Assembly: GCF_001649575.2 (NCBI RefSeq)
Contig: NC_051445.1
Coordinates: 9,172,917 to 9,236,916, forward strand
Length of the DNA stretch: 64,000 nt
Direction of reading: 5' to 3'
Source: Kryptolebias marmoratus
Lineage: Eukaryota; Chordata; Actinopteri; Cyprinodontiformes; Rivulidae
Part shown: piece by piece, positions 1 to 10,972 of the stretch
Layout: each line of letters opens with the position of its first letter
Position numbering within the stretch: the first letter of the stretch is position 1
Program-made: the position numbers and the translations under genes
The notes under the pieces: model-generated
What the model saw: only the letters and a program-made list of their open reading frames with translations
Databases searched by the model: none
What the model was told of the DNA's origin: nothing

Positions 1-284
1 GACTGTGATGACGGACGGTTACATAGTGCAGGCGGGGCCTGTCACTTGTCGTCATCACGTCATTTGCCTAAAGGCGTGATTAAAGGTGTCTTCAGCCAGG
101 ACACGCGGGAGCGTGATATCCCATAGTACATATGTTGTACCGAGTGAATCGACTGAAAGGGAACTCACTGAAGGATTAAACGCTGCGGATCTGACACAAA
201 TTTATTTCATTATTAATTCAAACTCTGAGGACTCTGACTTTGGGACAGGAGAACTTGGTGGTTCCAAACCGACATTTGTCAAGT

Positions 285-669
285 AGGATAGCTGCAATAG
301 ATGTGTCCAAAACCGACTCAGGCAATATAGACACATGTTCTATATTACAGCCAACAACAGAACACTGTGAAGCAGTAAAACCAGCAGAACTATGGTGATG
401 GTCTTCTTGTAATGAAGTGGGTGGAGCTCCACTCGGGTTGCTAGGTGAGGGGCTGGGCTCGGCCTGGGGTTGCTAGGTAACAGGGATTCTGATTCAACAA
501 TCCCAAAGTTTTTGAAACAGGTCGTTTTGCAGCCACCAGAAAACACTTATTGCTAAAAAACAGCTGGGTGTTTTTTCTTGGAGCTTGGACTGTTTCCAGA
601 AGTAGTAGATACCCAAATAGAAGAACAAAAATATGCAAAAAGTGAATTTTGGATAATAGGTCCCCTTTA
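285..669 (-). mobile_element. Non-autonomous DNA-transposon remnant ending in ATAGGTCCCCTTT
   Basis: The right end reads GGATAATAGGTCCCCTTT. On the minus strand this is the AAAGGGGACCTATTAT terminus that I recognise from dispersed fish repeats. The interior carries two copies of GGGTTGCTAGGT (435-446 and 467-478). The left border is not clear and no target duplication could be identified. Confidence 0.45.
469..481. promoter_or_regulatory. RFX X-box-like palindrome GTTGCTAGGTAAC
   Basis: The two half-sites GTTGCT and GGTAAC, one base apart, fit the RFX X-box consensus. A weaker match GTTGCTAGGTGAG lies at 437-449. Both are inside a transposon remnant. Motif match only. Confidence 0.3.
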
Positions 670-1200
670 AATAATGCTTATTTTCGTGGTTTTAACAGCA
701 GCTGACCAAGAGCTCTGAGACATGTATGGACTGTCAGTCATTCTGGAAAATATGATGACACCATGTTCTGAATGAGTCATAGCTGCACAGAAGTAGTATG
801 TCACAAGGTCTTAGCATCATAAGTTGTGTATCTGTGCAGGTTTGAGGAACATATGTGTTTCTCAGACTAAAATAGAGCAGCATGTGTCACTGTATCCTCA
901 CAGCACAGACTGTACAATCTAACATTACGCTCATGCTCAATACATGCTTGCTGAGCAGGCAATTTAATTAAAAACAACTGGTTATTTTTGCTTCCTCGGT
1001 GTAAAAGAATTGGCTCTTAGAAGACTGCTACCAGGTTTTGTCTGAATGTGTTTTTCTCCCACAAAACTACAAAAAAAGTCAGGTGAAGCTGGAAAAAATA
1101 GACTCAGCTTGCAGTTCTAGGTGAAAAAATATGAATGCTATGAATGTTAATCAGTATTAATAATATTTGACTCCCACTGCTAAAGGCAAAAGGGTGATAA

Positions 1201-1445
1201 TGTTTTTATCTGTGTGTGTGTGTTAATTTGTTTGTAGCTTTAGCACATCATCTCATAAACCGCTGAACAGGTTTTAATGAAACTCTCACAAAGTAACCAT
1301 TATAAGTATCTCTAAAACGGATTCACTATTGGAGTAAAATCAATTTAAGATGGTCGCCACAGCAAAGTGATTTTAGCAAACAGAAAAATGGCTACAACTC
1401 AGTCAGTTTTACAGATATCTTCAAAGAATTCTAGACTTTAAATTT
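1201..1445 (+). repeat. Interspersed repeat family A, copy 1
   Basis: Recognised by its shared phrases: 'atctcataaacc.ctgaacagg', 'tttaagatggtcgccacagc' and 'caactcagtcagttttacagat'. It is diverged and truncated at its right end. Confidence 0.7.
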
Positions 1446-1824
1446 TGCCTTAAAATGGATCCTTTTTACACAGATTTGCTGCAAGGTGACTTTTAGAAAG
1501 GCCTATCCTTGTGTATGATATGTATGCCCCACAATAATCTAAGAACAAAGAACATTCCCCTGATTGTAATTACTTTACAATGCCAGCATCACATAATCAT
1601 TTTAAAGATTTTTCTCTTGTAAAATGAATGTCCCTACAGTCCAAACCCATTGTGATGAGCAACGGTAAACCTCACAGACCTGCAGCTACAATTACGGTTT
1701 GTTTAAGGATGCATGCACTCATTAGTATTTGTGCTTGTCTGTGCGCGTGCATGTGTGAAGGTGATCCCGGCTAATCCGGTTTTATAAATGTCTGACATAA
1801 TCTGTGTTCCACTCACAGTGTCCA

Positions 1825-2090
1825 GAACAGGGAGAACTGAGAAAAAGAGGCAGGGACAGAGAGAAACGAGGAGGTGAGGGACAGGAAGAAAAAAAAAAAA
1901 AAAGAGAGAGAGAGGAGAGGCCTGGCATGGCAGAGGGATGGATGATTGAAAGGCAGATGGGCTCACGGAGAATGACAGAAATGAAGCGTGAGACGAGAGG
2001 TGGGGAGGGAAGGAGGGAAGGAAGAGGATAAGGTGGGCAAGAAACAAGTAAGACACGGATGAAGGAGGACGGAGCCTGGGCGGGTGGGAA
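1825..2090. repeat. Polypurine tract
   Basis: About 265 bases dominated by A and G on the plus strand (GAGAG, AAAAAAAA, GGAGGGAAGGAGGGAAGGAA). Low-complexity. It creates spurious long frames on both strands. Confidence 0.7.
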
Positions 2091-2219
2091 ATTTCTCTGG
2101 GACTTAGAACAAGATGGTTTGGTTATCATTTATAGGCAAACGAGTTGTAAGGGCAGATGCTTCAAAAGGAAAATTGACAGGAAAGGTAAGAAAAGTTGAA
2201 AAAAATAATAGGACTCTGT

Positions 2220-2560
2220 CAATGTAGTGTAGATCTGTCTGAGGGCAAAAATGGGATTCTGTGGCAAGGTTATGAACATTTAATATCTTACTTGTTTCAG
2301 AAAGCTCTTTGAACGGCCTCAGCTTGGAAAAATAAGGTTGAATTCGAACCACACTGACAAACTAACCGACTCGTTTTACGACGGGAACAAACCTCCACGG
2401 GTCTGGGCTTCGCTCAGACTAGCTGTTAGCTCATCCATGAGGTCTGTATAAAACTCTACTTCTTCAAACTGAGGCCGTTCCACATAACACACTTTAAAAA
2501 AGTGAACTTTAATCTGAACTAATCAAACCTGTTTTTTTTTTTCCACAAAGAGCTGAAAGA
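2220..2560 (+). repeat. Family B terminal-inverted-repeat element, partial copy
   Basis: The left end matches the family B terminus (AGATCTG, GGATTCTGTGGCAAGGTT, ATGAACATTTAATATCTTAC). It continues into the internal segment CTCAGACTAGCTGTTAGCTC, shared with the copies at 38.7 and 44.3 kb. The matching right terminus is missing or too diverged to see. Confidence 0.5.
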
Positions 2561-4227
2561 CCTGTTTTTAATGCAGTGCTGCATTAGGGCCCAAAGATGA
2601 CGAACATCCAGTGTTGACTTTAAGTTTTGTCCTTACATCCATTAATGACATTATAAGAAGTCTTACCAGTTTTCCCTTGAGGAACTATATTTTGTAATTG
2701 TTCCACTATTTTTAGATTCAGTATTTTTGCAGACTGATGAACCTCTGCCCATCTTTACATCTAAAAGAATCAGCCATTGTAAAATGCCCTTTTTAGGCCC
2801 AGTCTTCTTACTGATTTGTTGCCAATCGATCTGATTTGTGAGAAAATGCTCCTCCAGCTGTTTCCTAATAGCATTACTTACTTTTACAGGCTTTTGTTGC
2901 CTCAGTCCTAACTTTTTGGAGATGTGTTGCTGACATAAAACTCAGTTACGTTTCTTAGCTTAAACATTTGATATAAAACATTTTATAAAACAGGCACCTA
3001 TCAAAACAGCTTGCCCCTTTATAAACTGCAATTTCTAAAAAAAACAGGCACTTATATTTTCAAATCATTGCATGTTGTTTTTATTTACATTTTATGCAAT
3101 GTCCCTGTCTTTTTTGAATTTGGGTTGTGCGTATGAAAACAGCAGATCTGTGAACTCCACCGTTTGCTTTCATACTGGGGCAAAGTTGGTGCTATTTGAC
3201 TCTCTGTCCCGTCATTATATCATTAGCTGTTAGCATGTTAATTTCACTATTTTTGTTTTAAACAATCAATAAAAGATGAAAATAATTTAAAGATTTTATC
3301 AAAGTATTTATCATGTTTTTGTGATGGCACATTTTTCATCTTGTGAAAGCAGAATTTGAACATCTTTAACTCTGGAATGGACTTTTACATTTTGCCATAG
3401 CAGGAAAAAGCACAAATGTTGTCTATAAATTAAGTTTGGCTCAATACTGGTTGAGTGTTCCAGTAATCTATGCCAGCAAGCCTTCATAAACGATACAAAT
3501 GCCTGGAACATTAAGAGTCCTAATGCAACTCTTTATCATGATTTTATTGCTGTCTGTACATTTATGGCTTGTCAAAAACAAAATGATGGAAAAAGGAAAT
3601 GTAAAAAAAAGAGAAAAGCAGCCAATCAAAATGAAGAAATAAAGTCTCACACAACATAAAGAGGTCTTTTGGAGCATTTGTCAGGACACAGCTGAGGGCT
3701 GTCAAAAATCAATGCCCTTAGAAATGATATCAAACTTCTTCCCCAGTTCATCAGGCAAAATAACTTTATCTTCCCACTTTTCAACACATGACCAGTAAAT
3801 CCCTGCACGTCACTTCCCCCTTCTGAACGGGCCGTTCTAAAGCTTTTTTTCTCTCCTTTCTGTCTGCCCTGATCCTCCTCTTTCTCTCCTTCCGTTTCCT
3901 CCTCTGGTTGCTGTCCTTTCAGCACCTCAGCTGCAGAAAAGCTCTGCGTCACCAAACCGTAGCCAGAAAAAAAAAAAAAAAAACCTCGCTGCAAACTGCT
4001 AAATTATAAGGAACATTGTGTTTCTCATAAGGACTCTTTACCCATTTGTGCTCATTCAGATGTATTTACTGTCACAAGAGAAACTGATTGGTGAGTTTTT
4101 TGGGGCTTTATCAGGTTATGAGCTGGGAATTTCTTGCACCTGACTGAATCCATGATTTTATGTTAACCTTATTTAAATAGAAATGTGACTAAAACAATAA
4201 TAAAGTATAGTAATAAGACATCTTTGC

Positions 4228-4390
4228 ACCCAGAGTATGTGTTGGAGATTATTCTCAGCTACTACCGCTTAAAATTTTAGCTCAGTGTTTGTAAACCTGA
4301 CTGAGCCATTCGAATGTTAGCTAAAGCGGCTTTGCTGTAGCAGCCATCCTTGTTGATATTTTACTAACATAACAGACAAATAAATACAGA
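4228..4390 (-). repeat. Interspersed repeat family A, diverged reverse copy
   Basis: Contains the reverse-orientation phrases 'ctcagctactacc', 'attttagctcagtgtttgtaaa' and 'gcagccatc', matching the other A copies in the same order. It is older-looking than most. Confidence 0.55.
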
Positions 4391-5334
4391 GACACGGGCA
4401 AAACCATTTTGCCTGTTGTGGCAGGCAATAATTAGACATTTACACATTTATCTTGGCAAAAACTTGTACGTTTGTTCAAATAAAATAAAAAACAGTTAAT
4501 TCTGTTCACATTTTCTGATCATTTTAAATCTTTTATACCTTCTCTGAAGGTACAATTTCCTGTATTATTTGTTTGCCTTTTAGCCTTAGTGATAAAGTGC
4601 ATGATGAGCAGGAAAATAAAGCAGGAAATTTTGGTGTGTGCACCTTAAGACCAGCAGGAGGGAGCGTACCAAACAGCAACATCCTCCACCGCCTCATTTT
4701 AGAGCCAAGGAGCCTCCTGGGTGCAGCCGTTTGCACAGAATCTATCAGGCATTATTGAACTGGGGAAATAAACAATTTGGCATCATTTGCTGCTTTCCAC
4801 ACGTAAACATGCTCTCCTCAGTAGCCGATGTTTTCTGGATCCTGATGGCTTTCACCAGGCCTCTGCTGATTCGGACGTTTTCACGTGTGCAGATGGTTGA
4901 TAACGTCTTTAAAAGAGGAGTTTGTTTTTATTTGTTTGTCTGTTTCATTAACGGCCGGCCAGATTCCGAAGACAGTGATTTTTATGAAAGCTGGTGAAGA
5001 AGTGGGTCAAGGAAAGAAGGAACATGCAAATGAATGAAGAAATAAAAACATTAGTTTACATGCAACCAGCTGATTAACATTCGAGGTTCCTTTTGTTTGT
5101 CTAACTTGTGGCTTTTTCTGTCCAACTGGATTTACTGGATCCTGCAGAGTTAAGGACAAGTTGTTGATAATATGTAGTTTCATGGTGCTTTTTTTCCTCT
5201 TTCCCCCCATTATTATCTAAATACTTCAATACAAACTTGTAAATAACAAAACCACTATCCTCATGCACACATTTAGCTCCGAGGCAGTTCTTAGTTTCTG
5301 TTCATAATCTGAAATCTCACACAGTCTGTTTGTG

Positions 5335-5585
5335 CTTAAAGTATGTGTTGAGAATGGGTCTCAGCTACTACCACACCAGAATTTATCTAGATATCTGTTA
5401 TAAGCATTTTTTAAATTTTCTAAGGTTAATTAGCTATGGCAGCCATCTTGAATTGGGTTGTCTTCAAAAGTGAATCACTTGTAGATGTACATCCAATTAT
5501 TACTGTTTTAGTTTTATTAAAATCTGTCCAGTGGTTCATGGGATTTCTTACTAACAGACAAGCAAACACACACAGACAAGCGTTT
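5335..5585 (-). repeat. Interspersed repeat family A, reverse copy
   Basis: A good copy in reverse orientation: 'gtatgtgttgagaatggg', 'ctcagctactaccacacc', 'ggcagccatcttgaattggg', 'gtccagtggttcatggga'. It ends in a small CACACA run. Confidence 0.7.
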
Positions 5586-6129
5586 CATTATCGCCCACCT
5601 TTCAGCACTTTGCAGTAATTAAACAGTGATTTCTAGGACTCCATTGTGTTGTTCTTACAGTAGTTAAAGTGCCTTATTTTGATACGTGATGACAGAACTA
5701 AAGCTTGACGTTTCCTCCAGTTTCTCAACTCGCGTGTTTTGAGAAATTCAAGGTGTTGCCATAAACTATAAAACAAACTGTAGAAATGTTAGTTGTCGCT
5801 GCACCGAGGCAGCAGAAGAGTCCTGTTACCAGAGTAATGTACAGCTTGTGACCTTCAGTGAGGCATATGGGAGCTTTAACTTCCCAGAGTCTCTGCTGCT
5901 GCTTCACAACCTCACAGTTACAACAAGATTCCAGGAAGTTACTACAGTGTGACTCACACACAACCTGCTATAAAACCACCACGTTTGTTCACTTCGGACA
6001 GATTAAACAAACAATATAAAACCTGTTAATACGGCCAGATGGTCCTCTGCCTCTGTTATATATCAGCTTCGATTTTTCTAAAGTTTCCAATTCTGTTATT
6101 GCCCACCGCTGAAAACCAAAGGGGATTGT

Positions 6130-6532
6130 GTTTTTTGTCTGTGTGAGTGTTCAGTTGTCTGGAGCAATAGTAAAATATCTCATGAACCACTGGATGTATT
6201 TCAGCGAAACTCTCAGAAAGCACTCATAGGATCTACAGCTGGTTAATTCAAAATGGCCGCCACATCTAATCAATATTAGCCAGCACAAACTCAGCTCTAA
6301 CTCAGTCAGTTTTACAGACGTTGTGCTAAAATCTGACGTGGTAGCTGAGAGTCATTCATACCACACGTTCTGAGTGTGACATGAAACTACACAACATTGT
6401 TTTCACGTTTTACTTAAAACGACTATAAACTCAGTCACTTCTCAGCGTAAGAGGACTTTAGTCTAAAACGCTGACATAAAAGGCAGCAGGAGATGTGAAT
6501 TTGTTCAGGGAATGCTAGACCTTTAATTTTAA
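6130..6532 (+). repeat. Interspersed repeat family A, near full-length copy
   Basis: Runs from 'tttttgtctgtgtgagtgtt' through 'caaaatggccgccacatcta' and 'gtagctgagagtcattc' to the family's right end 'ggaatgctagacctttaa'. Roughly 400 bp. No open frame. A non-autonomous element by inference. Confidence 0.7.
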
Positions 6533-6694
6533 AAGGGTTTTGAAGGTCTTTTAGTTAAAAAGGGCACAAATCAAATAACAGATTTATTCATTAGCAGCAG
6601 ATTTTGTCCAGTACGTCCGATTTATGTTGATTTCTAATTCTTGTTTCCTGAAAGTTTCTGTAACATTGCACCTTCTTTTTTTATAATATATATT

Positions 6695-6830
6695 TTCTTT
6701 TGGCTGTTCCCTTTTCAGGGGTCGCCACAGCGAGTCCTCCTCCTCCATCTAACTCTGTCCTCAGCGTCCTCTGTCCTCACTGTAACTCCCTCCCTGTCCT
6801 CTCTAACTGCATCTCCTTTTAGTCTTTCTT
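6695..6830 (+). repeat. Dispersed fish repeat ('ttttcaggggtcgccacagcg')
   Basis: The phrase GGCTGTTCCCTTTTCAGGGG followed by TCGCCACAGCGAGTC, CCTCCATCTAACTCTGTCCTC and a TCCTCTGTCCTC-rich tail is familiar from dispersed repeats in many teleost genomes. Its class is not determinable here. Confidence 0.45.
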
Positions 6831-8154
6831 ATAATGTACATACTGTACCTTTTAAATCTAATCTTATAATCCAGTTGCATTTATGTGATAACGTTCTTTT
6901 AAAAACTGCAGTAATTTGTATAAAATGCTTTAGAGTCACATTACTTTGTAAGTGAGGTCAAACAGAAGAAGAGAAAATGGTGTTTTAGTGCTGTTAGAAG
7001 AAAAGCTTTTCACCTAGAAGACCTGGACTCTGTAAAGCCCATTAAGTAGTGCTCTTTTTCTTTCTATTTTTAAAAATCTTTTCATTACTTTTCCCTTATT
7101 ATATTTCATCAGTCGTCCTCGGATCCTCTTTTGACTGCAGACAGCACACTGGACTAAATTTCTTCTGTGCGGTGGTCATTTTGCTGACTGTCCGTCTGCT
7201 TTGAAACCGCTTCCTTTGTGGTTTTTTCGGTCTGCTAAGCTTGTAGTGTGTCCTGCTTGCTTATTGTTAGGGGAAAAGTTTGCTTATTTCAGACTCTGCT
7301 GGTTATCTGTCAGCGTGGGTCAAGCTTTTTTTTTTTATTTTCTTCCGCCTGTGTGCATTGGCGTATTTGCAGGCGAGCGTCTTCTGTCACCCTTGACAAA
7401 TGTGGCATTGAGGAAGTATCCCCAACCCAATTTTGGAGAAAGGATGGTTTATAGATGTGAATGTGTAAGAAATCTTGTCGGCATCTCCTGCCACGTTGCC
7501 TTTGAGATAACTGATGTGTTCGAGGCGAGTACAGTAAGCAGCTTCAGGAGTGATGGGAACCATGACGGCGTTGTAGCAGAGCTGGACTCACGCCATGTGC
7601 TCCACGGGGGAACCGGCCCTTTAATGCCCATCGGCCAATCAGGCAGGGGATGCTGGAAGCAGGCCGTCCTTGGGAACGACCTTGCAGGGGGGCCCGGAAG
7701 GATGAGGAGAGAAGGGAGGACTCAGAGCTGAAGAAAGGAAACGAGAGGCTGGTAGAGAAAGAACGCAAAAAATAAAAGAAAAACTCTTTTTTTTTTTTTT
7801 TTGAATCACAGCACGATGTGAACTATATTTATCTGTAACACAAAAGCAATTTACCCCAACACAAAACAGACAGATGGAATAAAAAAAGAAGATGCAGACA
7901 GATTAATGAGAGATAGTTGAGGAGCGTAAGAGGATTAAAAGTTCAGCCAAATTGTTCTGCCAAACTCTCCCACCCTGTTCAGATTAAATCAACATCATGT
8001 CACATTCCTGCACCGCAGAAGAGATTCTCTGAAAATGATGAAAGAATGATGGAATAATAGGGCTGAGATTCAGATGCAGACTTTAATAAGGAAGACTTTG
8101 TTTGATGTCATCCTTTAGCTAAGAGATGTTTCTGTGAGGTTCCAGTGGATTCAT

Positions 8155-8275
8155 TTACCATCAGTTCTTTCTTTTATCTTCTTTATTACTGATGTTCAGC
8201 ACTTTGTCTCAGCTGTGACTGGTGCTAAAGCGCTTTATAAATAAAGTTGATGATGATGAGGAGGATGAGGATGAA
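8155..8275 (+). mobile_element. 3' tail of an L2-like LINE or a SINE sharing that tail
   Basis: 'cagcactttgtctcagctgt', 'gctaaagcgctttataaata' and 'aagttgatgatgatgagg' is the typical 3' terminus of fish L2-type LINEs, ending in a short TGATGA/GGATGA microsatellite. Only the tail is present, as expected from 5' truncation. Confidence 0.6.
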
Positions 8276-9085
8276 TAGTGTTCTCAGCATGATGAGAGGT
8301 GGTAAATTTGCCTCTTTTAACTTCATTAATCTTAAGTCCATTTTGTAGAATTATTGCTTTTAATCAAATTAAAAATCCAATTATATTACAGATTTTCAAG
8401 CAACAAAACAAAGATTTCCAGGAGGGGTGGATACTTTTGCAAGGGTCATTTTCTTAGTTTAAATTTTTAAAAATAAACTATCTAAAATACAGTTGGTGAT
8501 ATTTTACTATGTGGTTTTGCACCCGAGTACCAAGTTAGCTTATAGGTAGCTGAATAATTTTAGAAGAAGAAGCAGACAGGCTTTGTTTACAGTGTTTATG
8601 CTGAGCTAACATCTTAAGGCTGTTTGCATATCCTATTCATTCCAGTAAGTTACTCCTGTTGTCATGCAAAATTCTTTAGAAAAAGGAGTATTCAGCAAAA
8701 TTGACAAGCGTGACCTGAGGTTAGTTTGTTTGGAGTTCTCTCTGATCAGATGCCTCATGTGGAGCCCTGGGTTTCCTGGATGACAGAGTTTGTGTCTTGT
8801 TCTTTGTCAAAGAAAAACGATACAAAAAATCTAATCTGTGTCCTTCAATTTTAATGGTAGCGATCCTCATCCAGATTTAGTAGATTTTACAGCTGCACCT
8901 GCTTTAAGTCTCCGCCATGTTGGATAAAAATAGTTGAAATCGTGCTTTCGTGACCTTACTTCAAGCAAAAGGGCAGTGATTAAATTCCTCTGCAACGGGC
9001 AGAGCCGAGGCAGAGGAATACAACCGTAGTGTGTCTTAATATGTTGTGTACGTCAGCAGATTCGCACCCAGAACATGTGACCCAG

Positions 9086-9142
9086 TTTGTGTGTGTGTGT
9101 GTGTGTGTGTGAGACTGTAGTCCTCTGCTGCTGCTGCTGCTG
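9086..9142. repeat. (GT)n followed by (CTG)6
   Basis: A perfect GT dinucleotide run (9088-9112) and, 12 bases on, six CTG units (9125-9142). Simple microsatellites. Confidence 0.9.
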
Positions 9143-9347
9143 TGCCCAATGAGTCAGTGTGATGGAGTGCTGGTCCTACATTATGATAATCAGGCAACCT
9201 CAGCAATGTTTTTGTTATCTCTGCACCTACATCCGTCGTGGGTCCTCTCCCATCCTGGACTACTTACTCAAACATGTAAAAGTTAAAAGATTGCAGAAAA
9301 AGAACAGTACCTGTTCTCTGTCTGCTAATTTTAGTGCTTCATTTGTC

Positions 9348-9401
9348 TTCTCTCTCTCTCTCACACACACACTCTGTGTGTGTGTGTGTGTGTGTGTCTC
9401 A
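9348..9401. repeat. Compound microsatellite (TC)n(AC)n(TG)n
   Basis: TCTCTCTCTC, then CACACACACA, then TGTGTGTGTGTG with almost no interruption. The AC and TG blocks are complementary and can pair as a hairpin. Confidence 0.9.
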
Positions 9402-10101
9402 TGGCCTATAGGACTGTCCACTGGATGTCCATCCATGTCCTTATCTTCCACCCTGTTCTGGCAGAAAGAGGCTGCTGTGTGCTCGTTACTGACTCTCACA
9501 GACTCTGTCCTCCTGGTGGGAGTGTGTGTAAGTGTAATTGGTTCTTCACTGGCCACTCTTCCTTTCTCTTTTTTTTTCCCCCTCTCTCTGAGTGCAGTCA
9601 CGAATACAGTTAGAGGCAGTTGAGTCACGTTATCTGCATGGCAGGTTTGTGAAGAAGCAGCTCATTATTCAGCAGATTCCAAAGAGCGAAAAGTTAATCC
9701 AATATGGAAACGATAGCTGCTGCTGAGAAATCAATAAAATGACCCCAAACGTGGGAAGACGCCATGTCAGTCCTCATCTCGTTACATATTTTTTTTTCCA
9801 CAAATCCTCAGCACAAGATTTTTATACAGTTTAGAAAAAGCCTCATTTTGAGTCACGATGAAGAGAAGAATATGATGATTCATGCAAATGTCTTTAAACA
9901 GCCCACTGACTCCTTCCTCTTAAAGAAAATTATAAAATCCATCTTATTGTGTGAGACGAGCTCGGTCCGTTCATCTCATTAAGGCTGAACTTTAGCTGTG
10001 TGCCTTTAGATTCTGACCATGTTTCACCTCCCTGCTGCTCGGCTACTAATGAGGGATGTAACACCACAACCAGCAATTTCCCTTGCAAACTGAGCTGCTA
10101 G

Positions 10102-10144
10102 GGTGTGTCTGTGTGTGTCTGCGTGTGTGTGTGTGTGAGAGAGG
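10102..10144. repeat. Imperfect (TG)n then (GA)n/G-rich tract
   Basis: TGTG repeats interrupted by TCTG and TGCG, followed by GAGAGAGG and GGGG runs. Confidence 0.8.
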
Positions 10145-10399
10145 GGGGATGGGGGGAAGCTCCTCTGCAGACCAGTGGACTGGATCTGCAGAAATGCACC
10201 TGTCAACCATTTTCCCAGAAACCATTTTTCAACACCGAGACACAGCCTTTCATCAAATGATCATCTGAGCACAACTTTTATTAAACTGTTCCAGCTCACA
10301 TGAGACAAGAAGCTGCGCTGCTGCTTATAGAAGCCCTGCAGCACAAACAACAGCAATATTGGACAGCACAGACAGAGAAAACAACAACTTATATAAAAA

Positions 10400-10712
10400 C
10401 TGAAGGCCTAGCATTCCTTAAAGGATGCCAGAGTTTTAGACTAAAGTCATCTTATGTGGAGGAATGAAATGAGTTGTAGCCGTTTGGATCCAACTTCTAA
10501 TACTGTGAGATGTTTCACTCCCTGACACAACCACATCAGACTTTAGCTAAATAGCTGTTAAATTATTATTAATGAAGTTATACCCATTTTTGTGTTGGCT
10601 AAGTTTGATTAGTTGTGGTGGCCATTTTGAATTGGATTCAATGATATTTTTCTGAAGGTTTTAGTAAAATCGGTCCAGTGGCTCATGAGATATTTTTTAA
10701 CAGACAAAAAGA
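10400..10712 (-). repeat. Interspersed repeat family A, reverse copy with intact end
   Basis: Starts with 'aaggcctagcattccttaaa', the reverse of the family's right terminus. It continues through 'ttttgtgttggctaagtttg' and 'ggtggccattttgaattgg' to 'cagtggctcatgagatattt'. Confidence 0.7.
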
Positions 10713-10764
10713 GCAGACTGCAAAAGTTAATGCTAAAGTTTTAAACAAACATCTTGTGCAATCT

Positions 10765-10925
10765 GGTAAATGTTGGGGATCAGTCTCAGCTACTACCACA
10801 CCGAATTTTAGCTCTGTGTCTCTAAAACTGATTGATTTATAAACATTTTTGTGTTTTTTAATAGTTGGCTGTGGCAGCCATTTTAAATTGGTTTGTCTCC
10901 AGAAGTGGCAGAATTTACAGACACA
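10765..10925 (-). repeat. Interspersed repeat family A, truncated reverse copy
   Basis: Contains 'ctcagctactaccacaccga', 'attttagctctgtgtctcta' and 'ggcagccattttaaattgg' in family order. It lies just right of the previous copy in the same orientation and runs into a (CA)n tract at 10942-10972. Confidence 0.65.
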
Positions 10926-10941
10926 TACCAGCAACCCCCCG

Positions 10942-10972
10942 CCCACACACACACATACACACACACACACAC
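10942..10972. repeat. (CA)n microsatellite
   Basis: Interrupted CA run directly abutting a truncated family A copy. Confidence 0.85.

Larger units (their letters stand above)
670..4227. other. Gene-free flank
   Basis: AT-rich unique sequence apart from the family A copy at 1.2 kb, the polypurine tract at 1.8 kb and the family B fragment at 2.2 kb. Nothing else recognised in 2561-4227. Confidence 0.6.
6831..10399. other. Gene-free flank
   Basis: Contains the L2-like tail and microsatellites listed above. A 176-codon frame at 7201-7731 starts with TTG, has no recognisable domain and no codon-like character, and is not called. Confidence 0.6.

Noticed and set aside
1703..2129. Overlapping minus-strand frames of about 115 codons rich in Ser/Pro/Leu/Phe
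   Set aside because: Shadow of the polypurine tract. Composition is explained by low-complexity DNA.
2335..2355. tRNA B-box-like GGTTCGAATTC on the minus strand
   Set aside because: No matching A box or cloverleaf arms at the required spacing.
4651..4665. CTCF-like CCAGCAGGAGGGAGC
   Set aside because: One base too long in the G-rich half and no supporting context; weaker than the 17.69 kb site.
7201..7731. 176-codon plus-strand frame
   Set aside because: Starts with TTG, no recognisable domain, no flanking gene structure.
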